Positions 50,501 through 61,792 of a stretch of 64,000 nucleotides of DNA are shown here, one piece after another (positions within the stretch are counted from its first letter, which is position 1; each line of letters opens with the position of its first letter). The stretch comes from Theristus sp. LFF4_11 (lineage: Eukaryota > Nematoda > Chromadorea > Monhysterida > Xyalidae): assembly GCA_030248135.1 (NCBI GenBank), contig JASANC010002039.1, positions 109,669-173,668 on the forward strand, read 5' to 3'. The notes under the pieces are model-generated. The model was not told the origin of the DNA and ran no database searches. It worked only from the letters and a program-made list of their open reading frames with translations. Position numbers and translations under genes: made by a program.

Positions 50501-53339
50501 TTCAAGTATCAACGTTGTGCTTGCTGTTGCTATCATTGCAATGATCCGTGCCGCTTTTTGCAGTTTCAAATATTGAAGCTTTTGCTTTCGACTCTCCATC
50601 TCCGCCATGCATGTGGATTTAGTGTTACGCGTTGATTCATTGTATGGCTGATTCAACTGATCAGCTAGCCGCATAATTTAGCTGGCGAATTGCTGTTGTG
50701 TACCATTCATGGTGTCGTATTCAACGATGCATTGTGTGTCCAAATCACTGCTGTTCATTGTGTTTGCTTGCAGCCAGGAACTGCTGGAAGCTCAGAAAGG
50801 ACGTCACGATCTCGATTCAATGCTCATCAAACTGCAGTCGAACATTGACGAGTTGCGCGATGCGAACGCAAAACTCAAACGAAACATCAACGACTTGGAG
50901 CACGTGCGTGCGCGCTGTCGTGTTGTTGCGGCTTGTTGCTGTCTTCTTTGTATGATCTGTGTTTTGCTTCGGGACATAATGAGAGACCTGTCGCTGTCAT
51001 GTATTTCATTCGGTTATTCGCTGGTTAATTCTTGGTCTTTATTATCATGGAGATGGTACCAATCAGTGTCAGTTTTCAGAAGTTTGTAAAACTGGCGCGC
51101 TTCCCACCTGCATGCAGGCAACACTTAACGAAATACCGTTTTCTATAATGCCTTTTTTAATGCGCGTTTTGCGTGCACGCCGTTTAATTTGTGCTTTTTT
51201 TACAGGATCTGAGCAGTCGGCAAGCATCCGAGGCTGAATTGCTGGAGCGTGCCAGCCAGCTGGACAAGCAGAACGCACTGCTGACAGCCGAGGTGGCGGA
51301 CGCGCGTCGTAGCGTCCACGAGCGTGACACCGCCAACAAAACGCTGAACGCTGACAAGAAGCGACTGGCGCGCGACTGCGATCGCCTGAACGAGCGAGTC
51401 ACTGCGGTAAATCGCAGCGGTCGCTGTGTGCATGCCGTTTCAGGAGTTGAACAGCTCCGTATTGCTGAGTAGCTGTTGTTGTTGCTTTTTGAAATCAACA
51501 TTCTGCCGATATTCTGAAAGTTTCTGATGGAGTCGGATGGAAACTGTGCCAAAAGCGACAAAAGTTGTCCAACAAACTTTCCAATCGTCCGTATGAACTG
51601 TTGTTGTTTGTGGCGCGCGCGAATCACAGCTGCCTTGTGAGTCTTACACTTCTCTGGTATGATACCGCGCACTGCAGAATAAGCTGACTGACTGACTGAT
51701 CACAGCTGGAACTGCAAAAGCAACGTCTCGACCGCATGTTGTCCGAAACGTCGACGGAGCGTCAGGCGTTGGACAAGGCGCTGACGGCGATGGAACGCGA
51801 GAACATGGAGCTGCACACGGCCATGCACAATCTCCGGGCGCTCATCGCCACGCTCGAGCAGAGTCAGGCGAGGCAACTGCTCGAGATGTCCACGAGTGAC
51901 TGCACACGAACCGACGCGCAACTCGACAAGGCACGCGCCGAGAAGCGCAAGGTCCGTTCAGTGTGTCGTTGGCAGTCATTTGCGTGCGCCACGGCACGAC
52001 CGTGCAATGTTGAGCGTGCGTCGTGCGCTTACCATTGTCGAAAACATGCGAACGTTCATGCAACATAGGCAGAGATAATAGCGTGAAAAATGATCAAATG
52101 AATTTTCGCATGTTTTTTGTCTTTCCTGAGTTGAAGAGGAGGAGGACCACCTCCACCGTGCATGTACTTTCAAATATGAAGCCTACGGTGTTTTGGCATT
52201 GCGTTGAGCAGCGCTGAGAACGCTCGTTGCGCGCATTACAGCTGGAGCAGCTGCTGCAGCAACGCCTGACAGCGAGCGCGAGTCGCGAGCAGTCGCTGCA
52301 GGAGCAGGTGCGTCAGTTGCGCCAGCAGCTCGACCGCGAACGCAGTCGCACACGCGCGTACCTGGCGCACGTCGGCACCGCTGACCGCGACCTCTCGCTC
52401 CTCCGGCACGGCGTCGATCGCTCCTTCCAGTGGTTGCGCGCGCATCCGCTGCTGTCTGCCGCCGCCGACGCGCGTCCGTCGAGGTCGGTGCTGTCGGCCG
52501 ATGAGACGCGCCACAGGTGTGCACGCACTGGCCATGTGGCGCTCTGCTGCCCACTGCCATCTGCAGTTTAGGCCAGCCGAAGTCGAACTGCCATTCCGGG
52601 CAGATCAGCTGATTGGCTGGCTGGCCGACAATCAACGTGTGGTCGGCTGATTCAGTGTCAGAATGCACAAAAGGCATATGTTTCACAATTTCACTGCAGA
52701 ACGTAACGTCCTTGTCTGGAAGACAGTACATTCACGTTATTGAACAATGGTGTTGAACAGGCACATGCAAGCGCACACGTGCACCAGGTTGCTTGTTTAT
52801 AACTGTACTCTGTTCTGCAACATTATACATTGTTATAGTAACCGACCACGCTGTCTTCAGACTAGGCTTGGCCACCGTTGGTGGCGTGCTTTCATTCGCG
52901 TCCCGTTATTTCCGGCCCACACATTAGCGTCCGAACATTCCCGGACCACCCATTAGCGGCCCTGTTCTTTGCGTCCCGCTTATTTGCGGCCCACCTATTA
53001 CTGGCCTACCCTAAAGGAACCATACGCCGCCAGTCAGCGCTACGTAATAATAACGAACGCTGACACTGATTTTGCAGATCTCAGTTGTCGCACATGACGG
53101 CCGCCACGAGCAGCAGCACCGAACACCCGCAGCGTCACTCGGCCACCCCAATGCAACTTGGCCGACCCATTGCTAGCAGTTCGCCGTTTTCTACGCCGCT
53201 CAAACCGATACAGCAGCCGAACTTCGAAGCGCCAAATGGAGACGATCAGGAGCATGCGGCGACCAACAGCAATGCAGATGAGCCAGAGAGTGAACAGACC
53301 AGTCAACCTGCATCTTCACCACCGCCAGAGTCTTCTTAG
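41598..53339 (+). CDS. CROCC: Rootletin (ciliary rootlet coiled-coil protein), 25 exons
   Basis: Main structural protein of the ciliary rootlet below basal bodies; the C. elegans homologue is che-10. Exon starts: 41598, 41762, 42325, 42854, 43574, 44217, 44607, 45187, 45685, 46317, 46877, 47328, 47547, 47917, 48452, 48855, 49083, 49514, 50106, 50334, 50774, 51206, 51706, 52242, 53078; all phases agree, 1490 residues. Almost all is coiled coil: rich in Q, E, R and L with heptads. Diagnostic for rootletin: TREHSQLLRVWRLVQQLRHG followed by RDLAAMATELHRAAS (exon 5), the match to the conserved N-terminal globular-linker part; a Ser-rich break SRSLSPAVAA (exon 7); and LRALIATLEQSQARQLLEM (exon 23) near the C-terminus. 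The tail is non-helical, Ser/Pro-rich, ending PPPESS. Vertebrate rootletin is about 2000 residues, so this one is shorter. Exon 1 (19 codons) was chosen by phase only. Confidence 0.93.
45908..46308. mobile_element. MITE-like element in rootletin intron 9
   Basis: Left end acagggtgtgccaaaaa, right end ttttttagcccacggtgtac; imperfect inverted termini of the CAGGGTG type also seen in the element at 59226-59727. The inner part is AT-rich and non-coding. Confidence 0.5.
51638..51701 (+). repeat. Short dispersed repeat (family J), copy 3, next to a splice acceptor
   Basis: tcttacacttctctggtatg, then gcactgcagaataagctgac and a gactgactga tail that runs straight into atcacag, the acceptor of rootletin exon 23 (exon start 51706). 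Confidence 0.75.
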
Positions 53340-55790
53340 TGAACTGTTGACGACCGTTAGTTGTTGCTTTTGCGTCTCACGTACTCACTGGTCGCGCCGA
53401 ACGCTTCTGCTGCACTACTCTACACTAGCCACGCTTAGATGCACACAAGTCGCACTGCTTGCACCCCTATGTTGCACGTTGTACGTTTCATATTCATGAT
53501 CTCGCTCCATTTTCTCGAACGCATATGCTTCTTCCTGCGAACGCATGTCGTCGCACAGCTGGTATTGTTGCATTTAATCGTTTCATTTGAGAGGAACTTT
53601 TTCTGTTCTGTTGTTTCGCCGAGTGTCTAACCAAGCAGTTCGTTGATTTGATAGTTTTCGATGTTGTTGCCAGGCCAGGCTTATTATTGCTGTGTGCTGC
53701 ACACGCACACGAACGGCTCCACGGACTGTTATACGTGCTTGTTTAATTTGCGAGAAAACAACAGTGCCCGCCAGTAGTGCCGCACTTGTGTTTTTTTGTT
53801 GTTTTTTGCAGTTCTTGTTTGCATGCGCTCCATTCGCTGCTGCCGACCAAAAAGAGAACAATTTCCGACTGAAGGCCTTTGCAACGGCGGGGCTCCTCTT
53901 GGCGACCGTTTCAACGAGATCTTGAAGAATGAGTGTCGAGCAAAAACTTGTGCGCTGCACCGGCTTGAATGAATGGAATTTTTATGACTGCCAAGCGTGC
54001 TGCCGCTGCTTGCTGGTGTGCTTGCTGTGTGGCTTTCTCTCTCCCGCTCGATTATTATGTTCGAGCATCTTATTGCATTCTGAACGAGCGCATGCGCACT
54101 CCTTGATGTGTGTGTCTCTGTCTCATTGCATTTAATTTCCACTAGACTTTTTATGCACACCGTTTTCGATGCTGGTCGCCCACTAACCCGTTCGATTATG
54201 TTTTTCTTATGGTCCTTCATGCTCTCTGTTTTCACTCTCAATAAAGTTTGCGTTTTCTTCGTTTCTGTTTTATTTCGGTCTTGCGGCCTGCGTGTGTTGC
54301 CTTTTTTGTATTTTCAAATCGGACCACTGCCGTGCACCGCACACAATAAACGGCACACAATTCTTTCGTTTTCGTATGCCGTTTTCTTATTATTTGAGAT
54401 TAGCTATATTCCCGTTGCCGTACTATTTTCTCCGTTGTCGTTGTTGGTTGTTGTTACCCGTAAGTATAGTTTTGTTGATTGGTAGCAGCACTGCCTGAAG
54501 TTGCACATTGTATTTCTGTTCTTGCCTTGCACCATAGCCCATTCAGAACTACTGATATGTCGGTCAGTACTCGGTTTGAGGGTCGCACTGTTTTTTGTCA
54601 TTACGTCAGCTGTACCATCTCTTCAGTTGTTTACGTTTGTCGCTGTTATGTGCCGTTGTTGTCTTCAGGTTTGTTGTTGTGTGCACCTCTGTACTCTGTT
54701 GTGTATTTTTGAATCGTCATCTTGATGCTAGTCCAGCTTATTTGTAATTTGTACAATCCGAAAATTTTATGTCATTTCAATCAAATTTTTGTTGTTAAGT
54801 TGAACCTAATCTTGCCTACTGGAAGTACGGATTACGCTTTTTTTGTCAAGTAATATATTGGAACCTGATGATGAAGCAGTTGACATCGATAATGCGCATT
54901 TTTTTGTTGAACGGATGAACTTTTTTTGATTGAGATATTGAACTATATTGACTCATGATTATTGTGAAAAAATCTGGTTTAGTTGTAAGCTGCCGCATTC
55001 TATATTCTGTAACTCCATACACTTTTGATGTGAAGGTACTTTTACAACGAACTTCAGTTTAGAAGATGTTGCAACAATATGCATAAATTAAAATATTAGT
55101 TGGCTGATGCGTCAAAAACTCAATTTTTCTGTTCGTGTCAGGTGCCAGTGTTCCATATCGAATGAACACAAACGCAGACTTGAGAAACAACAAAACCCCC
55201 AAAAGCTCAAACTGCGCCTTTTGCAATTTTTCATCTCAGCAGACAGACCGGTTCTGAAAAAAACTCATTTTTCTCCAAAAAAGTTTTTATAACATTGCTT
55301 TTAGTTCTGTTTAGTTGACATGAAAGTGCACATCGAATAACTGCAGGTGTCCAGGAAAATGCATATGAATCCTGCGCAGTTTTGATTTCGGGCGCCACAC
55401 AGTGCGAAAAATCACACATGCGATCCGTTGTGAAACATTTCAAACTTGCATCAGCCCATTCAGCCAATTACTTGTGGGAAACCACTCGCAGTCACAGCGG
55501 GTCGGAAAGACAAAAACTGGTCATACACATACCACACGCACTTTGCAATCAATCATCCTGATGGTTTTTTTTGCTAATGCATTCCATAACATATTACACT
55601 GGCTCAATTTAGACGTCGAAACGTGACATCGTATGTAACTTGCAGAAATGCGACAGTATCATGCAAGAACACGCAGTGTAAAGGACGTATCTAGATATTT
55701 TAAATTCAGCGTTTGATGAAGGTGGAAGGACACACAGGTTATTTAGTTTTCAGAATAGCTTTCGTGTGAAGAAGAGAGCATTGGTACATA
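53340..55790. other. T-rich region after rootletin, probable long 3' UTR
   Basis: Strong T excess over A on the plus strand (for example 54181-54300), like the introns and flanks of the upstream plus-strand gene. A candidate polyadenylation signal aataaa lies at about 54240-54245. The short frames found here resemble no family I know. Confidence 0.5.
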
Positions 55791-56231
55791 CCGTATTACC
55801 CCCAATAAACCCCCATGGGGGATTAATACGTCAGCGCCTTTTAGGGGTGGGGGTTTATTGGTGAGGGGGGGGATTATTGGTGGGGGGAGGGTTTATTTAC
55901 AAAAAATTCTAGGGGTGGGTGTTTGTTGAAAAATGGCAAAAATACCTTGCATGGCAGGCAAGAAAGTCGCAGAAACTTCTACACTTTTCACAGAGATTTC
56001 CTTTTGTAACAGCCTTTTGTAATGAAATTACCATCAACTCATCCCTTTGAGGCCTTTGGTAGCACAATTTCACCAATGTCACTGCATTCAGCCACTGAAT
56101 TCGCTGGGTATGTGTTTCAAACAGGTTTCCAATTAACCCCCATGGGGGATTATTTGTGGGGGGGATTATTCGGAAACCTGTCGGGGGTGGGGGTTTATTG
56201 GTGTGGGGGGGGGTTAATGGGGGTAATACGG
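55791..56231. mobile_element. MITE family E, copy 1, with TA target duplication
   Basis: 441 bp. Ends ccgtattacccccaataaac and ttaatgggggtaatacgg, flanked by TA on both sides. Interior blocks of C/G (cccccatggggg) lie near each end, and a conserved inner stretch is shared with copy 2 in reverse. A TA duplication fits Tc1/mariner-like transposition. Confidence 0.85.
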
Positions 56232-59225
56232 TAGTACGTTTCAGCCGTCACAAAATGCACTTTTCAGCAATGTAACCCATAAAAATCCAGAAGACGTACT
56301 GCTAATGATAAGTTTCACATAGTCAAGTTGTTCTTTTTGAAAACTTCAGAAATACACTGTATTTTCGGCGGGTGTCGGGTAACTCTATGGTGTGTGTAGA
56401 GACCAAAAAACCGTCGTAATTTTACAGAAGTAATATTTTCATCAACCTTGCATCTGCCATCTTGCGGTTGTAATGTTGTGCATCAGAAATTACCAATCGT
56501 ATCGATGTCAAAAAGGTTTTGTCAGTACATATTTTTTTGTTTTTGTGGTTTCAGCTGTTATCTCTTTTGCCTCGTTGGTGTGCCATGTGTTGCTCTTCAA
56601 CTCGTCTAAAGTTTTCAAAAAGTATACACGCAAAGGGAAATGTGCGCATCTGAAATTTTTTTTTGAAAATTTGAAATGTTTTGAAAATTCGACGCGGTTG
56701 TTATGCTTTTTACATGGGCGCTTCAAATTTTATAATCAACGACGATCACATCGTTTGCTTGCACATGCAAAGTGGGGAACTATTGTTTTCAGCGTGTTTT
56801 CTTTCGAAGACATGCGAATCGCTGTGTTTTTTGGATGAGCATTGCTTTGATGTGCCCGCAGTTTACGGCAGGTACCCGTCATGCTGACGTACAACGCATT
56901 TTCTCAATATTCAGTTCAATTTATGGCTTTTTGGTATTTCATGACTGCTCTGTTTTGCCCCGACGATGTTTAATATGGTGCTCCGTGGCGTGCGTTTCTT
57001 GTTTACCATATTATTTTGCTTCAACCTTTGCGCGCTTTTCTAGTGTAGAAGTCAGAAGTACAGTTCACTGAATTAACTTCAAGTTTTTTTTCGACCAAGA
57101 AAGCTTCATACCGCGCGCGTCATCGTGCATTCAAATCGGCCTTGTCTGAATTTATTCAGATTTGCCGTTCGCAGTTCACCGAGCAGAGAGCTCTCAATTC
57201 GCTAACCTCATTTTGAAGGAAAAGTTTGTGGTGGGAGTTCTAATATTATTATTGTCGTTTGCCATGTGCGAAATCCGAATATGTGCACTGTTGTGTGCGT
57301 CCGATCGAATTTGATCAGACCGTACTGTACCATCCGGATTTCGCGCATGTTTTCTGTTATTGCACGTGCAATGTGTAGGTGCAGAACAAGCCAGGTGCTC
57401 GACAGATTAGGTCAGTATGCTGCAAATCGGTGGGCACGCCGCGTGCGATTACGATTACCAGGAACAGAACAGGTCTTTCTCAGGCCGGCGTCTGGTCGTT
57501 AGCATGCACATGACCGCTGTAAAGGTGCTTTCGTTCGCTCATGGCTTATACTTGTACGTATGTATGTATGTCTTTGTCATTGCGAATATGTTAGCGAAAT
57601 AGTTGAAATCAGCTTGTAAGTTGGCTGTGGTGGCCGCTTTATTACGCTCTGATGAATAAGTGCGATTGCGAAAATGTGTAGCTTTTGCGCGTTTTGGAAC
57701 TTTGTCTTTGCACATGCTGACGGCGCTGCGGCATTATCTGACAAGTTGCATTATGTGTGTAAATCTCGCTGTTTATGTCAATCGCACAGTTACATTTTGT
57801 GGTTCAGGGCAGGAAATCGTTGGATTACCGGCTGCTTGTTCTTGGCTTCCGTAGCACCCATTTATTTTGTCAATGGGGAACTTTATGCAACGCAATCATC
57901 TGGGGAGTTTTGCAAGTTGGGTATTCGAGATGCACTTCGAATTCATTTTCAAATCAACAATACACAATTTCAGTGTATTTTAAAAATATTCTTGAATTCT
58001 TCCCGAATTAGGCACCGTAGTGTGTTTAAAATTGGCTTACCAAGAAACTGTGTGTGGAATTTTGTCCAGACGCGTGCTGGTCGTACTGCTTTGTATTCGC
58101 ATTTTGTTGTTTTGGTTAAAAATACATATGTACATATATATTTGCGTTTCGCAAGAAAATTCCGTATATTTGCTTCAAAGTATTCGTTTCCATCTCGTCC
58201 AAGCGCCGGAATCCTTTGCTACCACGCGAACGAACACAGAGCTATTAGCGGCTTTTTGTTATTCAGCTCTTTCTAACACGCACCAGCCGAATCTACGCCA
58301 CTACATATATGCAGTTTATTGGCGCTCTGGAGAAAAACTAAAGACCCGTCCGTTATAGACTGTTTTCAGGTAAACTGATGTGAAAATTATATCTTTTCAA
58401 AAGCCACTAGCCACGAATACACAAACACGTCGCATATGGCGGCAAAGCATTCGCAGAGTGCGATTCCGTTTGTATGTGGTTTTCACCGCACACATACCAG
58501 CTGCGGCGCGTGTACAAAATGAGGTGTAACTTTTATGCGGTCTTCCTCCGGTTTGATGGGAAACGGAGCAACAGCTACTAGTTTATTAAAACAAAAATTC
58601 AGGAGTCCAGTGAAAGCTTTCGAGAACTTATTGGTTGTTTTGATTTGCACCAGACCGTCCGGCTGATGCTGTTTTTGTGTTTTTGTGGCGTGTCCGTTCA
58701 CTCCTTGGCCACGCTGCAGCGCTGCAGTCACTCACTTTTGATTGCTCATCTGCAAATTGTCCATCTTCAAAGGAGCCCCAGCATATGAATGTATAGGCAA
58801 TACTGAATGTTTCTGTCATAATTTTCTTATTTTCTTTGCTTTACAAATAGACAGTGTTGTGGAATAATTGTGCTCCGTTCACACCTTTGCTTTTGTTCGG
58901 TCCGCTTTTGTTTTCGCTTTTTTTGTTTAGCTATCGGCGAACGAGGAATTCTGGCCGACAACTTTTCCGGTATGAATGAATGGGTTACTAACATCGCTTC
59001 AATCTACATTGTATGTAACCAGCAACAGTAATGCATATTTTCATAGCAGATTTCAAAGATATGTCAAATTACTTTTGTTTCTGTGTTTATGCTATTGCGG
59101 TTTTGTCCTGAATACAGATGCTGTTTGTCACCGTGACGAATGATTGCGTGATTCAAAGCAATGCTCGTTTTCACTTTTTTTCGCTAATCGGCTGTACAAA
59201 ACCGCATGTAACCACCAAAATTCTA
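56232..59225. other. No gene recognised
   Basis: T/G-rich on the plus strand to about 58300. The longest frame (57674-58276, 200 codons) has no recognisable domain, no good codon pattern and a competing overlapping frame, so it is not called as a gene. Confidence 0.45.
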
Positions 59226-59727
59226 CAGGGTGATCCAAAAAAACTACACATTAAGAATCGGCTCCAGCTTGCCAACGGGTGGATGGTTTGAGCTGAATTT
59301 TAACCAAGACTCACATATGGTTTTTTGAGTGAAAATTTCATAGCACTCCGTCATTTGTAGCTTGTGAAATCAGCAATTTTATTAAAAATTAGAAAAACAA
59401 TTTTCAGTTCATGATTCCGGGTGCACATCGTCATCAGAATCCAGGTTTTTATCCGGGAGTTCAACCGTACGAACGCTGTTATAAGAGTTTGTGGGCAACG
59501 TTGGGTTCACGGGACACTTTTCGACACGACGTTGTCCATAAATTATTATAATAGCGTTTGTACGGCTGATGCAACACGCGCGCAATACAGAGCACACACG
59601 CGCGCAGCGTTCCAACACTTTTGGCCGCCACTGTATACGTGATGCTTGTTTAAAATTTCAGTCCAAGCCATCCACCCGTTGGCGAGCTAGAGCCGATTCT
59701 TATCGTGTAGTTTTTTTGATCACCCTG
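59226..59727. mobile_element. MITE family H, about 80-bp inverted termini
   Basis: Left arm starts cagggtgatccaaaaaaact and continues through ccaacgggtggatgg. The right arm is its reverse complement, ending agtttttttgatcaccctg. An inner inverted pair around 59467-59570 (ccgtacgaacgctgttataa against ttataatagcgtttgtacgg) makes a nested hairpin. No target duplication is evident. Confidence 0.8.
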
Positions 59728-61348
59728 CACATCAAAATATTACAATTACCGCGTATGTCGTTCTAAATGTCTGTCAGTACATTCAATTGAAATTCATTCT
59801 ATTCTGCTCGTTCATCAAATTTTAAATTGAATCCAATTTTCATTAAATTTTTTGAAAATGCAAGCCGCTTGTGCAGTGTTGATTTTCGACTTTCAAGTCA
59901 GCTTCCTTCCTCGCGCATCTGGCTAAATTGGCTCCAATTCACACTTGCCGCGCGATGTTTGCGCCGTTTCAAACTAGCACAATACTGACAAACGGGAACA
60001 TTTCGAAAACGCCTCGCAGTTGAGCACTTGCGGTTTGTGAGTCGGCTTGGTATGAGTGATTTAGAGGGTTGCGTACTTGCGTCCAATGTAACACTGGCTG
60101 GCCACAAGAAAGCTACTGCACCGCTATTGTGTGTTCGGCATTTGCACTCCTTTAATTTATCACAAACGCACAACGTTTTGTGGAGATATTGAGCTGGCTG
60201 CAAGCCGCAAACCACTGCCGGAACATTCATTTTGCTAGTCGCGATCTTTTGGCGCCGTTAATCTCTCTTTCTCTCTCTGTGTGTGTTTCTATCCGTGTTT
60301 GCGGAGCGGACACGGATTAGATGCGTTTTCGTATCATTTGTCAGCAATCGCCACCAGCGACATTTTAGCAGTTTCGTTGGTTTTTGTACAAACAGTGTTG
60401 ACTCGGAATGATTCCACCGAACATTGATTGCTTTTCGTATTCTTTTAACCGTGTGTTTACATCGAAATGCAATTTTTTATTGTATTTCGTGAACTATGAA
60501 CAAATCTCAAGAACGTGAACCTCGGTGTGTTTCAGAGAAATCTTGGTGCTGTTGATGATCTGAACATTTTCGGGTAAAAAGTTGTTGTTGTTATTTTTTC
60601 AACTCAACCGCATTCATTAGAGACATCTGTGTTCTGAAAGACTGACCAATTTGTATGCATTTTTCATTTTTTTGCCGTGTTTCTCATTCGACGCAACAAC
60701 TCTTTTAGCAGCAATTTTATGTGCGCTGCTGGGAACGATCGCGTAGCCCCGTGTAACCCCGGCGCGCGCGCCACCCGAGTCCAAGTGCAGCCCGGTGCAC
60801 GTCATCCATAAAATAGCGCCGAACTACCGCAATAAGCCGGCCGTTTAACCAGAGCGACGCAAGCTTGCTCGCTACAACACCAGTTCCAGCCCATTTTGCA
60901 CGCCGCCGCACATATTCGGAGATTAGGTGCAGATAAGGCCATTTAGTTTCGTAACACACGCGCGCCCTTGGTCGCAACCAAAGTGAAACTTGCTTGTTTA
61001 TGCGCCTCCTGGCGTCTCTGAAACGTGCGGGCAGGCCACACTGGAGCGCATTATTATCATTATTATTTGTATTTGCCGCTCTCTCTATAGTCATCCTCAG
61101 CTCCGACCCTTTTCGCTTTCAAATTCACTCGATCACAACATAACAACAACACACCACCAACAAACTTTATTTGCGCGCGAATATTTGGCTCATATTGAGC
61201 AGCCCACAACCCGCCCACAACATTTCTATTGGCTGCTTGTGAGTGCTATGTGATTGAAGTTTACAGCGGCAATGTGTACGCATACATGTACGATATATCA
61301 CATACGCAGCGATACGCAGCCACATACAGCCAATATCTCGTGGATATA
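59728..61348. other. No gene recognised; one GC-rich patch
   Basis: The stretch 60715-61000 is GC-richer with cgcgcgcg runs and carries a 125-codon minus frame without recognisable similarity. ctctctttctctctctgtgt at about 60262 is simple sequence. A promoter of a gene outside the window is possible but unsupported. Confidence 0.4.
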
Positions 61349-61790
61349 CCGTATTACCTCTATTAAACCCCCCCCCAAAATTAAACCCCCCCCCAAAAAT
61401 AAACCCCCACCCCCTCGACAAGTTTCCAAATAATCCCCCCCCCAAAAATAATCCCCCATGGGGGTTAGGGGAAATACATACACATAAACAGTGAATTCAG
61501 TGGCTGGTTGCAGTGAAAATGATGAAATTGTGCTACCAAAGGCCCCAAATGGATGAGTTAATGGTAATTTCATCACAAAAGGCTGTTGTAAAAGGAAATT
61601 TCTATGTAGAGTAGAAGTTTCTGCGACTTCCTTCCTGCCATGGAAGGTATTTTTGCCATTTTGCCCATCCCTAAAAATAGTTTCCAAATAAACCCCCCCC
61701 AAAAATAAACCCCCCCCCAAAAATAAACCCCCACCCCCAGAAGTCGCTGAAGAAATAAACCCCCATGGGGGTTTATTAGAGGTAATACGG
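61349..61790. mobile_element. MITE family E, copy 2, with TA target duplication
   Basis: 442 bp, oriented opposite to copy 1. Ends ccgtattacctctattaaac and gtttattagaggtaatacgg, flanked by TA. It shares the interior with copy 1 in reverse, including the block ggtatttttgccattttg. Confidence 0.85.
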
Positions 61791-61792
61791 TA

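Noticed and set aside
57674..58276. 200-codon open frame
   Set aside because: No recognisable domain, no splice or start context, overlapped by another open frame; consistent with chance in T/G-rich DNA.
60717..61094. 125-codon minus frame in GC-rich patch
   Set aside because: No recognisable motif and no supporting splice structure; GC-rich DNA lengthens chance frames.
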